Assembly: GCA_036661035.1 (NCBI GenBank)
Contig: JAVWZM010000040.1
Location: forward strand, 1 to 20,832
Direction: 5' to 3'
Source: JAGPHI01 sp036661035
Lineage (GTDB): Bacteria > Bacillota > Clostridia > Oscillospirales > Ruminococcaceae
Length of the DNA: 20,832 nucleotides
The notes beneath the pieces are model-generated. The model made no database searches, was not told the DNA's origin, and saw only the letters and a list, made by a program, of their open reading frames with translations. Of this stretch, positions 15,534-20,832 are shown one piece after another. A program made the position numbers and the translations under genes. The stretch's first letter is position 1. Every line of letters begins with the position of its first letter.

Positions 15534-16597
15534 TTTTGATATACCCCCAAAAGGCGCACCTTTTTACAGATTTTCTCAAGCGCGTCTATAAGGTCCTTGC
15601 CGGCGGCTCCGCCTGCGTCGCCCACAAGCTCCGCATAAAAATAATATTGCCACGCAAGCTTCGGCATTGGGCGGCTTTTAATACATTCAAGGTTAAAGCC
15701 CTTTTCGGCAATAGTTTCCACCACCTGCGCAAGGCTGCCTGCCCTATGCTCTACTGTAAATAAAAGCTCAAAACGGTTGCCGCTTTGCATTAATGTGCGC
15801 CCTACCACAATAAAACGTGTGGTATTGTCGGCACTTGTGTTTATATCCTTTGCCAAAACCTCAAGGCCGTAAAGCTTTGCCGTTTCCAAGGACGCTATTG
15901 CCCCCTTGGTTTTATCTTGCGCTTGCGCTACATATTGCGCGGCAAGTGCAGTGTTTGCATATTCGTGAAAGGATAAATTCATAGACGATAAAAACCTGCT
16001 GCACTGGCTTATTGCCTGTGCGTGGGAATACACGTCTTTTATGTCTGATAGCTGTGCGCCTTTTTGCGCCAAAAGGTTATGCGTTACGGGCAAATCGTAC
16101 ACCGCACGCACCACAAGGCTATGTGCAAAGCACAAATCAAGCACCTCAGACACATCGCCGGCAAAGCTATTTTCAAAAGGCAATACGCCAAATGCCGCCT
16201 CGCCGTTTTCCACCGCCTCAAACACGCCCTCAAAGGTTTCGCACCGCTTTTGTGTGGCGTTTGGGTACAGCCTTGTAAGGGCAATGTGAGAAAAAGCGCC
16301 CTCTGCGCCTTGATACGCCACCACGTCCTCATGCAGCACGCGCATTTGATACGCCCTTGAAAGTTCCATTTCCTTGCGGATAAACTGCTCGTACAAATCC
16401 GCTTGCTCCTCGCTATCAAGGCGCTTTAGGTTTTTTTGCACCACAAGCTCCTCGCGCGCCGAGTCCAGTACAGCTTTTCCATTTGCTTTTTTATATAATG
16501 CCACGCGCTTTACCGCCGTCATTCTTTTTTGAAATAGCACTGCCATTTGCCCGTCTATCTCGTCTATTTCTTCGCGCGCCAAAACAAGCTCGTCCAC
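15530..16597 (-). CDS. pheA: Chorismate mutase / prephenate dehydratase with ACT domain
   Basis: The bifunctional P-protein (355 residues) converts chorismate to prephenate and then phenylpyruvate. Residues 1-~85 are an all-helical chorismate mutase; ~92-265 are the dehydratase, with AYQGAEGAFSH (94-104), ENSFAG (142-147) and the catalytic TRF (260-262); ~277-352 form an ACT regulatory domain. In the ACT domain the phenylalanine-binding ESRP motif reads KSRP (307-310) and the usual GAL motif reads GSL (287-289). The start is GTG at 16595-16597 with GAGGCGG seven bases upstream. It is the first gene of the eight-gene operon; the upstream region holds copy 2 of the dispersed repeat, and no clear consensus promoter was found. 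Confidence 0.95.
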   Translation of the reverse strand: MDELVLAREEIDEIDGQMAVLFQKRMTAVKRVALYKKANGKAVLDSAREELVVQKNLKRLDSEEQADLYEQFIRKEMELSRAYQMRVLHEDVVAYQGAEGAFSHIALTRLYPNATQKRCETFEGVFEAVENGEAAFGVLPFENSFAGDVSEVLDLCFAHSLVVRAVYDLPVTHNLLAQKGAQLSDIKDVYSHAQAISQCSRFLSSMNLSFHEYANTALAAQYVAQAQDKTKGAIASLETAKLYGLEVLAKDINTSADNTTRFIVVGRTLMQSGNRFELLFTVEHRAGSLAQVVETIAEKGFNLECIKSRPMPKLAWQYYFYAELVGDAGGAAGKDLIDALEKICKKVRLLGVYQK

Positions 16598-16632
16598 TAA
16601 AACACCGCCTCATAGCTTTGAATAATGTTTAC

Positions 16633-16733
16633 ACAGCAATTTTACTTATTATTGTAATACTAAAAGCCCTCGTCTTTGCTGTATGCAAATTTACAAAAGG
16701 CTCAAGTACAAAGACAATAATAAATCAAGTTGC
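16633..16733. repeat. Dispersed ~100-bp structured repeat, copy 2
   Basis: This matches copy 1 at 203-301 over its full length, with one single-base gap near the middle and a few mismatched patches. The stem GTCTTTG (16672-16678) with CAAAGAC (16709-16715) and the pair ACAGCAA (16633-16639) with TTGCTGT (16676-16682) are kept. The outer pair is degraded here: GCAAATTTACA at 16685-16695 against AAATCAAGTTGC at the end. It lies between divergent pheA and the first M23 gene. Confidence 0.75.
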
Positions 16734-16818
16734 GATAAAAAGCGCGTTTTCTCATTATCTTATAAGAGATGCGCGCAATTATATACCTTATGTCAGTATA
16801 TCATATTTTGCCTTTTTG

Positions 16819-16827
16819 TGCTATACT
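16819..16827 (+). promoter_or_regulatory. Extended -10 promoter of the first M23 gene
   Basis: TGCTATACT is an extended -10 element (TGN plus TATACT). The -35 position (TATCAT) is poor. The start codon is about 52 nt downstream. Confidence 0.45.
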
Positions 16828-16878
16828 AATATACCGATATATGCTTTTATATATTCTTTTATTGGGAGGCGATTATAT

Positions 16879-18144
16879 TTGAAAAAGTTTTTTCTTTGGC
16901 TTTTGATGGTTTTAGGGCTTATCGCTCTTTTGGTTTTTGGCACTGTCGGCTGGCTATATTATTCTACAGATGCCACCGCAATACCTGCTATCTCCGTCAC
17001 CCTCGGCTCGTCGCCCCTTACGCTTAACGGGTATAAATGGAACGCGCCTGTGCTTGGCGATGGGCTTTTTAAATCTTCCTCTGCCCCCCACAGCCTTGCT
17101 GGCGACATCATCGCCGAAACCGCATCTGCAACGGTGCCTCTTTCTGTGCCCTCAGGCTTTGACGCAAGGGTTATTGTAAAAAGCGGCAACGAGGTAATCT
17201 TCGACGGTACAGATGCCGAATACGCAGGCTTTCGCTTGCCTGCAAACGGTGAATATATTTACGCTGTCACCCTGCAAAAGCCCGCCGCAGAGCGAGAGGG
17301 AAACGGAGAATTTTATTTTGACGCAAGGCTCAATTTAGCAGTAGAGCCTACCATTACTCTTTCTGCCGACAGCATTTTGCAAGGCGGAGTAATTTCCGTG
17401 GCGGTATCTAATATCATGGACGAAACCGTGCCGGAAATACAAACAGAGCTTGGCATGGCTACTTTCACAAATATAGGCGGCGTGCAAATGGCGTTTGTGC
17501 CTGTTTCGTATAATCGCGAGCCCGGCGAATACACCATAGAAGTGCGCTGTGGCGACATTATTAAGGCATATCCTGTAAAAATAATACATAATGATTTTTC
17601 CGTACAAAACATGACTATCGACCAAGGCATTGCAGACTCCACGGCAAATTCCGCCGCCGCCAATGCCGAATATCGCGCCAAAATATGGCCGCTTTACGAA
17701 ACCGCAGATGCACAAACCTATTGGGAAGGCATGTTCAAACAGCCTGTTTTTGGCGAAATAACCACAGAATACGGCTTACGCAGATACATAAACGGCTCTA
17801 AAAACCCGGAGCGTCACGGCGGTATAGACATCGCGGCAGGGGAAGGCACCATGATTCTTGCGCCAAATAACGGCAAGGTGGTTTTTGCCGAATTTATCGC
17901 TTTAACGGGGAACACAGTTGTTATAGAACATGGCGCCGGCATTAAAAGCTATTTTTTCCATATGTCTAAGCTGCATGTAAACAAGGGCGATATGATAAAA
18001 ACCGGCGATAATGTGGGCGAAGTCGGCACAACCGGCTTTTCCACAGGCGCACACCTGCACTACGAGGTAAAAATAGGCAATCAGAGCATCAACCCTTGGC
18101 AGCTTTTCAACGGCACAAGCGGTATATATTTTACGCCAAACTAG
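16879..18144 (+). CDS. Membrane-anchored M23 metallopeptidase
   Basis: The protein of 421 residues has an N-terminal signal anchor (about 4-27), an extracytoplasmic region of about 250 residues with no domain recognised, and a C-terminal M23 (LytM-type) peptidase domain (about 290-410). The zinc and catalytic residues are all present: H313 and D317 in HGGID, H361 in FFHMSK, and H392/H394 in HLHYEV. It should therefore cleave peptidoglycan cross-bridges. The start is TTG at 16879, chosen because GGGAGG lies eight bases upstream and the signal anchor begins there; the longer open frame reaching back into pheA is not coding. One cysteine (C224) lies in the external part. It precedes a second M23 gene but is separated from it by 356 bp. 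Confidence 0.9.
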   Translation: MKKFFLWLLMVLGLIALLVFGTVGWLYYSTDATAIPAISVTLGSSPLTLNGYKWNAPVLGDGLFKSSSAPHSLAGDIIAETASATVPLSVPSGFDARVIVKSGNEVIFDGTDAEYAGFRLPANGEYIYAVTLQKPAAEREGNGEFYFDARLNLAVEPTITLSADSILQGGVISVAVSNIMDETVPEIQTELGMATFTNIGGVQMAFVPVSYNREPGEYTIEVRCGDIIKAYPVKIIHNDFSVQNMTIDQGIADSTANSAAANAEYRAKIWPLYETADAQTYWEGMFKQPVFGEITTEYGLRRYINGSKNPERHGGIDIAAGEGTMILAPNNGKVVFAEFIALTGNTVVIEHGAGIKSYFFHMSKLHVNKGDMIKTGDNVGEVGTTGFSTGAHLHYEVKIGNQSINPWQLFNGTSGIYFTPN

Positions 18145-18500
18145 TGACTATTTTGTTTTGTCAAGGTCGCTTGTTTGCCCTTTTCACAGGGCACAAATGC
18201 AGGCGCATATGTGGAATTTGTGTGTTATAGCCTGTGTTTTTTTGCGTTTTTTCATGGCATGGTGTATAATATAAAAGTGTTTTAGGCAATTCAGTTTGTA
18301 TACAGCCATATCTTAAATGATTGGTACCAATATTAAGCGATGTGCAAAACGTGGGGTTGCGGTATAGATAATACTCTACACTCTAATATTCGGTGTTTAA
18401 TAATTTTATTCAACACAATACATTGTAGGCAGCGGTCTTGACCGTTCCGCCCTCATGAATTTTGCATACCTTTGCGAATATTTTGAAAGGAAGTGAATGT
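18145..18500 (+). other. Intergenic region between the two M23 genes
   Basis: This 356-bp stretch has no credible ORF. Just past the first stop, GCCCT (18177-18181) and AGGGC (18188-18192) form a short hairpin without a T-run. A promoter follows at 18242-18270. The remaining ~230 nt would be the leader of the second M23 gene; it contains a perfect 12-bp palindrome ATTGGTACCAAT (18320-18331), a GTGTT/AACAC hairpin (18393-18397 with 18412-18416) and a GC-rich segment with CGGTC/GACCG near 18433-18444. None matches a riboswitch I recognise; in particular I do not see the c-di-AMP (ydaO) motifs found before some cell-wall peptidase genes. Confidence 0.6.
18242..18270 (+). promoter_or_regulatory. 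Promoter of the second M23 gene
   Basis: TTGCGT (18242-18247) and a perfect TATAAT (18265-18270) are 17 bp apart. Transcription from here leaves a leader of about 220-230 nt before the start at 18501. Confidence 0.55.
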
Positions 18501-20300
18501 TTGCCGTTTAAAAACAATAAAAAAAGCGTAAGGCACGCGCCATCTCGCGCAAAAAAGCCCCTTACGCATTTTACCTTTTCCATGCAGCGTGCGGTAAATT
18601 CCGACACTGCTGTTCAGGACGAGTTTTCATTACATTCATTATATGTGGCATTTGGCCAGTTTTTATATCGCACAGGATATCAGGCAGAGTATTTTGCCTT
18701 GTCTTTTTCGCGAGGGTTTCGTTATGCTCTGTCGGTACTAAGGCAAGTATTTGGCAAGCTTGTAAGCTTTATTTTTCACAATTTTGCGCATTTTTTTGGC
18801 ATTTTAACCAAGGATTTACGCGAGTTTATTGCGCGGATTTTAAGCGGTTTCAAAGGTATTCGTTCCACCATGCGCGCAGAGCTGGAGCAAGGCAAAAAGC
18901 AAGCTGCAAAAGCCGGCCTTGCATATTTTGGGCGAGGGATAATTGCCTATCGCCATCTTATTTTAAACCTTTTAAGCTATCTTTTGCCCGTTGGCGCGGC
19001 TATGCTGCTGGTGTATACTGCAAATACCATGCTCCATTACACCTATGCGCTTAGCGTGGAATATAAGGGCGAAAACATCGGCTATGTTGCAAACGAAAAT
19101 GTGTACGAGGACGCGCAAAACATGGTGCGCTCGCGTATTCGCAAGGTAAGCGGCGAGGAAGAATTTAACGCGCGCCCCACCTTTAATATATCCGTTACCG
19201 ACAAAAGTGCGCTAAACACCGATACCCAAATAGCCGACAGCCTTATCCGCACCTCCTCCGACGAAATTCAAGAGGCAACCGGCATTTACGTAGACAACAG
19301 CCTTGTTGGCGTTACTGCCGACGGCGCACTTTTGCAAAGCACTCTCGATGAAATTAAAGGCAAATACGCCGATCCGGCGCGACCTGATATTCGTGTGGAA
19401 TTTGTAAAAGACGTGCAATTTGTACCTGGGCTTTATTTTACCACCTCTATTACCGACAGCGCGGCTATAATAAACACGCTTACGGGCGAGGTGGAAGGGC
19501 AGAAAATTTATGTGGTGCAAAAGGGCGACAGCCCCCAGATTATAGCACAGAAAAACGGAATACCGCTGAAAGATTTGCAAGCGCTTAACCCACATATGAA
19601 CGAAAAATCGTATAATATGCCAATAGGCGACGAGCTGCTGGTAAGCAGGCAAGAAAACTTTTTGCAGGTTAAAACCATAGAACCAACTGTATATACAAGG
19701 GCTATTCCATTCACTACCGAAACAGAAGAAACGGACAAGCTGTTTAAAAACCAAAAGAAAACCGTTCGTCAAGGTGCCGAGGGCGAAGAACAGGTTACCA
19801 GCGAAATAGTGCGTATAGACGGTATACAAGTGGAAGAAATTGTACAAAGCCGTGTAACTTTGCGCGAGCCGGTAAGCCGCCTCGACCAGATAGGCACCAA
19901 AAACTTTGTAAACACCACCACAGGCGGTGTGGTTGGCACAGGCCGTTTTGCATATCCTGTGCCCAATGTTACCTATGTTACCACCAAGTTTGGGCAAGGC
20001 GGGCATCGCGGTGTGGATATTTGCGCGGCATACGGCTCGCCGATTGTAGCGGCAGATTCCGGCACTGTGGTACAGGCAGGATATCATTATAGCTACGGCA
20101 ACTACATTTTGATAAACCACGGCAATGGCATTTCCACACGCTACGCGCACTGCTCGCAGCTTGCGGTTGGCGTAGGCTCTACAGTAGGTCGTGGGCAAAT
20201 TATAGGATATGTCGGCTCCACAGGCAACTCCTCCGGAAACCATTGTCACTTTGAAGTAATTGTTGGCGGCAGCGTAGTAAACCCACTTGGGTTTATTTAA
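18501..20300 (+). CDS. LysM-G5-M23 cell-wall metallopeptidase
   Basis: The 599-residue protein has an unusually long basic N-terminal segment (1-~150) that appears cytoplasmic, one membrane segment (about 152-175), an extracytoplasmic linker, a LysM peptidoglycan-binding module (about 335-381, starting KIYVVQKGDS), a G5-like domain (about 387-462) and an M23 peptidase domain (about 480-599). Active-site residues are complete: H502 and D506 in HRGVD, H550 in YAHCS, H581/H583 in HCHFEV. The start is taken as TTG at 18501, seven bases after AAAGGAAG; another TTG at 18462 would add 13 residues but lacks a ribosome site. It likely cleaves cross-links in the wall while bound through LysM. Confidence 0.9.
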   Translation: MPFKNNKKSVRHAPSRAKKPLTHFTFSMQRAVNSDTAVQDEFSLHSLYVAFGQFLYRTGYQAEYFALSFSRGFRYALSVLRQVFGKLVSFIFHNFAHFFGILTKDLREFIARILSGFKGIRSTMRAELEQGKKQAAKAGLAYFGRGIIAYRHLILNLLSYLLPVGAAMLLVYTANTMLHYTYALSVEYKGENIGYVANENVYEDAQNMVRSRIRKVSGEEEFNARPTFNISVTDKSALNTDTQIADSLIRTSSDEIQEATGIYVDNSLVGVTADGALLQSTLDEIKGKYADPARPDIRVEFVKDVQFVPGLYFTTSITDSAAIINTLTGEVEGQKIYVVQKGDSPQIIAQKNGIPLKDLQALNPHMNEKSYNMPIGDELLVSRQENFLQVKTIEPTVYTRAIPFTTETEETDKLFKNQKKTVRQGAEGEEQVTSEIVRIDGIQVEEIVQSRVTLREPVSRLDQIGTKNFVNTTTGGVVGTGRFAYPVPNVTYVTTKFGQGGHRGVDICAAYGSPIVAADSGTVVQAGYHYSYGNYILINHGNGISTRYAHCSQLAVGVGSTVGRGQIIGYVGSTGNSSGNHCHFEVIVGGSVVNPLGFI

Positions 20301-20331
20301 AGGCTTTTTGCAAATCAAATATATTTACAGC

Positions 20332-20362
20332 ACACCGCGGCAGTATAAAACTGTCGCGGTGT
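20332..20362 (+). terminator. Terminator of the second M23 gene
   Basis: ACACCGCGGCAGT (20332-20344) pairs with ACTGTCGCGGTGT (20350-20362) over 13 bp with one G-U pair and a 5-nt loop. The following tract is TTCATTTG, only partly T-rich. It lies about 32 bp past the stop codon. Confidence 0.75.
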
Positions 20363-20414
20363 TTCATTTGCCGCTTGTAGTTAAGTCCACATATTTTCAA
20401 TCTGTCATTACTTA

Positions 20415-20440
20415 TGCAAAACACATTTTATTGTTTTGCA
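20415..20440. repeat. Hairpin just upstream of array promoter 1
   Basis: TGCAAAACA (20415-20423) and TGTTTTGCA (20432-20440) form a perfect 9-bp stem with an 8-nt loop; with a 2-nt bulge the pairing extends to TTA/TAA outside. The right arm TTTTGCA-N-ATAA-N-GGG, leading into the -35, is also found ahead of promoter 2, so this may be the remnant 3' end of an earlier array unit. Confidence 0.5.
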
Positions 20441-20451
20441 CATAAGGGATA

Positions 20452-20480
20452 TTGACACAGCTTGTGGGCTGTGATATAGT
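20452..20480 (+). promoter_or_regulatory. Array promoter 1 with palindromic spacer
   Basis: A perfect -35 TTGACA (20452-20457) and TATAGT -10 (20475-20480) are separated by 17 bp. The -10 is extended (TGA before it). The inverted repeat CACAGC (20456-20461), six bases, GCTGTG (20468-20473) fills the spacer and overlaps the -35, the position of a repressor operator. It is 28/29 identical to promoter 2 and to promoter 3. Confidence 0.8.
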
Positions 20481-20486
20481 GAACCT

Positions 20487-20560
20487 AGCAGATTTCTCTA
20501 TTTCCACGGCGGTGCCGTCCGGCCTTTGAGCCACTAAGGAATATTCCGCTTTATTTTTTT
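20487..20560 (+). ncRNA. Putative small RNA 1 of the tandem array
   Basis: Start is set about 7 nt after the -10; the end is set at the T-run 20551-20560. The segment contains a stem ACGGC-ggt-GCCGT (20506-20518), then a 19-nt core beginning CGGCCTTTGAGCC and ending ACTAAG (20520-20538) that is identical in unit 2. TTCC (20502-20505) can pair with GGAA (20538-20541), enclosing both hairpins, and a T-rich tract follows. The terminator is weaker than that of unit 2. There is no ribosome site or ORF of note on this strand. Function unknown. Confidence 0.45.
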
Positions 20561-20574
20561 GCATATAATGGGTA

Positions 20575-20603
20575 TTGACACAGCTTGTAGGCTGTGATAT
20601 AGT
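20575..20603 (+). promoter_or_regulatory. Array promoter 2 with palindromic spacer
   Basis: TTGACA (20575-20580), 17-bp spacer, TATAGT (20598-20603), with CACAGC-N6-GCTGTG intact. The only difference from promoter 1 is in the centre of the inverted repeat (TTGTAG instead of TTGTGG), outside the arms. It lies exactly 123 bp after promoter 1 and directly follows the T-run of unit 1. Confidence 0.8.
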
Positions 20604-20609
20604 TGGGCT

Positions 20610-20676
20610 AGAAGAATTCTCTCCGGCTGAAATAATGCCGCTCGGCCTTTGAGCCACTAAGAGGGGGTTCTTTTTT
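20610..20676 (+). ncRNA. Putative small RNA 2 of the tandem array
   Basis: The predicted start, about 7 nt after the -10, falls at the 5' end of a long stem. Bases 20612-20623 can pair with 20661-20672 over 12 bp (AAGAATTCTCTC against GAGGGGGTTCTT, three G-U pairs), and TTTTTTATTT begins at the stem's 3' end, making a convincing intrinsic terminator. Inside are CGGC (20624-20627) with GCCG (20637-20640), and the 19-nt core shared with unit 1 (20643-20661) containing GGC-CTTTGA-GCC. The whole RNA would be about 70 nt, self-contained and without an ORF. Function unknown. Confidence 0.55.
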
Positions 20677-20689
20677 ATTTAGTTTAGCA

Positions 20690-20703
20690 TGTAAAATTTT
20701 ACA
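20690..20703. repeat. 14-bp perfect palindrome between units 2 and 3
   Basis: TGTAAAATTTTACA is a perfect palindrome lying 46 bp upstream of array promoter 3. It has the shape of a dimeric repressor site, but could be a chance AT-rich palindrome. Nothing else was recognised between 20681 and 20748. Confidence 0.4.
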
Positions 20704-20748
20704 ACTGTTGATAATTTTCGATATGTATCATTTTTTATATGATTGGTA

Positions 20749-20777
20749 TTGACACCGCTTGTGGGCTGTGATATAGT
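20749..20777 (+). promoter_or_regulatory. Array promoter 3 with palindromic spacer
   Basis: TTGACA (20749-20754), 17-bp spacer, TATAGT (20772-20777). The left arm of the inverted repeat reads CACCGC instead of CACAGC; the rest equals promoter 1. It lies 174 bp after promoter 2. Confidence 0.75.
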
Positions 20778-20783
20778 GTGGTT

Positions 20784-20832
20784 AGTAGAGGTTGACTTCA
20801 TATGTGCTGACTGCATTTTTTGTGGATAGGCG
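20784..20832 (+). other. Start of array unit 3, cut by the window edge
   Basis: After promoter 3 the sequence keeps TAG-N-AGA just downstream of the -10, as in units 1 and 2, and then diverges; the shared 19-nt core is not present in the 49 bases visible. A short T-run (20815-20820) follows a weak hairpin. Whether this is a third small RNA, a different one, or the leader of a gene beyond the window cannot be told. Confidence 0.4.

Noticed and set aside
16598..16760. T-box or aromatic amino-acid attenuator before pheA
   Set aside because: No T-box motif (AGGGTGG-like), leader peptide rich in Phe or Tyr, or terminator/antiterminator pair was seen; the structure there is the dispersed repeat.
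16483..16878. Upstream extension of the first M23 frame into pheA
   Set aside because: The signal anchor and ribosome site place the start at the TTG at 16879; the extension would overlap the pheA start and the dispersed repeat.
18271..18500. c-di-AMP riboswitch before the LysM-M23 gene
   Set aside because: It was considered because of the gene type, but the conserved purine-rich motifs of that class are not visible.
19212..20318. 368-residue frame on the - strand opposite the second M23 gene
   Set aside because: It is antisense to a gene with clear LysM and M23 motifs; its translation is rich in cysteine, histidine and tyrosine and has no recognisable domain.
20412..20657. 81-residue reading frame on the - strand with a 41-residue tandem repeat
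   Set aside because: The repeat follows from the 123-bp (41-codon) spacing of units 1 and 2. It has a GTG start without a ribosome site, no known motif, and runs antisense through two strong promoters and a terminator.
20452..20832. CRISPR array
   Set aside because: The repeated parts are promoters with 123- and 174-bp periods, the intervening segments share sequence and structure, and no cas gene is present.

Overview
The window looks like chromosomal DNA from an uncultured or little-known Clostridia-type Firmicute. The reasons are the gene set (LiaF-like protein, ECF sigma with one-pass anti-sigma, OmpR-type two-component pair, membrane-anchored HtrA, M23 peptidases with LysM and G5 domains), strong GGAGG-type ribosome sites, frequent TTG and GTG starts, AT-rich intergenic DNA and consensus sigma-A promoters. 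No species is claimed. No rRNA, tRNA, CRISPR array, prophage or insertion sequence was found.

Layout. 1-401: AT-rich non-coding DNA with an inverted repeat, one copy of a ~100-bp dispersed repeat, and a promoter. 402-1160 (+): LiaF-like membrane protein. 1320-2496 (-): ECF sigma factor and its membrane anti-sigma, overlapping. 2497-2741: four inverted repeats, two of them in a 30-bp direct repeat. 2742-4910 (-): histidine kinase and response regulator. 5073-5990 (-): DHH phosphoesterase. 6122-6799 (-): an isolated purC. 7084-8295 (-): HtrA serine protease. 8470-16597 (-): an eight-gene aromatic operon, in transcription order pheA, aroB, aroC, aroE-aroK fusion, aroQ, aroF, aroA, tyrA. 16598-16878: divergent intergenic region with the second copy of the dispersed repeat. 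16879-20300 (+): two M23 cell-wall peptidases. 20301-20832 (+): non-coding, with a terminator and then a tandem array of short promoter-driven units running off the window edge.

How it fits together. The aro operon carries all seven shikimate-pathway steps from PEP and erythrose-4-phosphate to chorismate, plus the committed steps to phenylalanine (fused chorismate mutase/prephenate dehydratase) and tyrosine (prephenate dehydrogenase). Seven gene junctions are overlapping or tightly spaced except one 123-nt gap before aroF, where an internal promoter is possible. Most of the rest has a cell-envelope stress theme: LiaF-like protein, sigma/anti-sigma, sensor kinase/regulator, HtrA, and two peptidoglycan peptidases.

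The most unusual part is 20452-20832. Three near-identical sigma-A promoters each have a 17-bp spacer built around the inverted repeat CACAGC-N6-GCTGTG. The first two drive ~70-nt segments with a shared 19-nt core and similar predicted folds; the second ends in a convincing intrinsic terminator. This looks like a family of tandem, co-regulated small RNAs of unknown function. The half-site CACAGCTTG also occurs in the promoters of the response regulator and of htrA, which suggests, but does not prove, a shared regulator.
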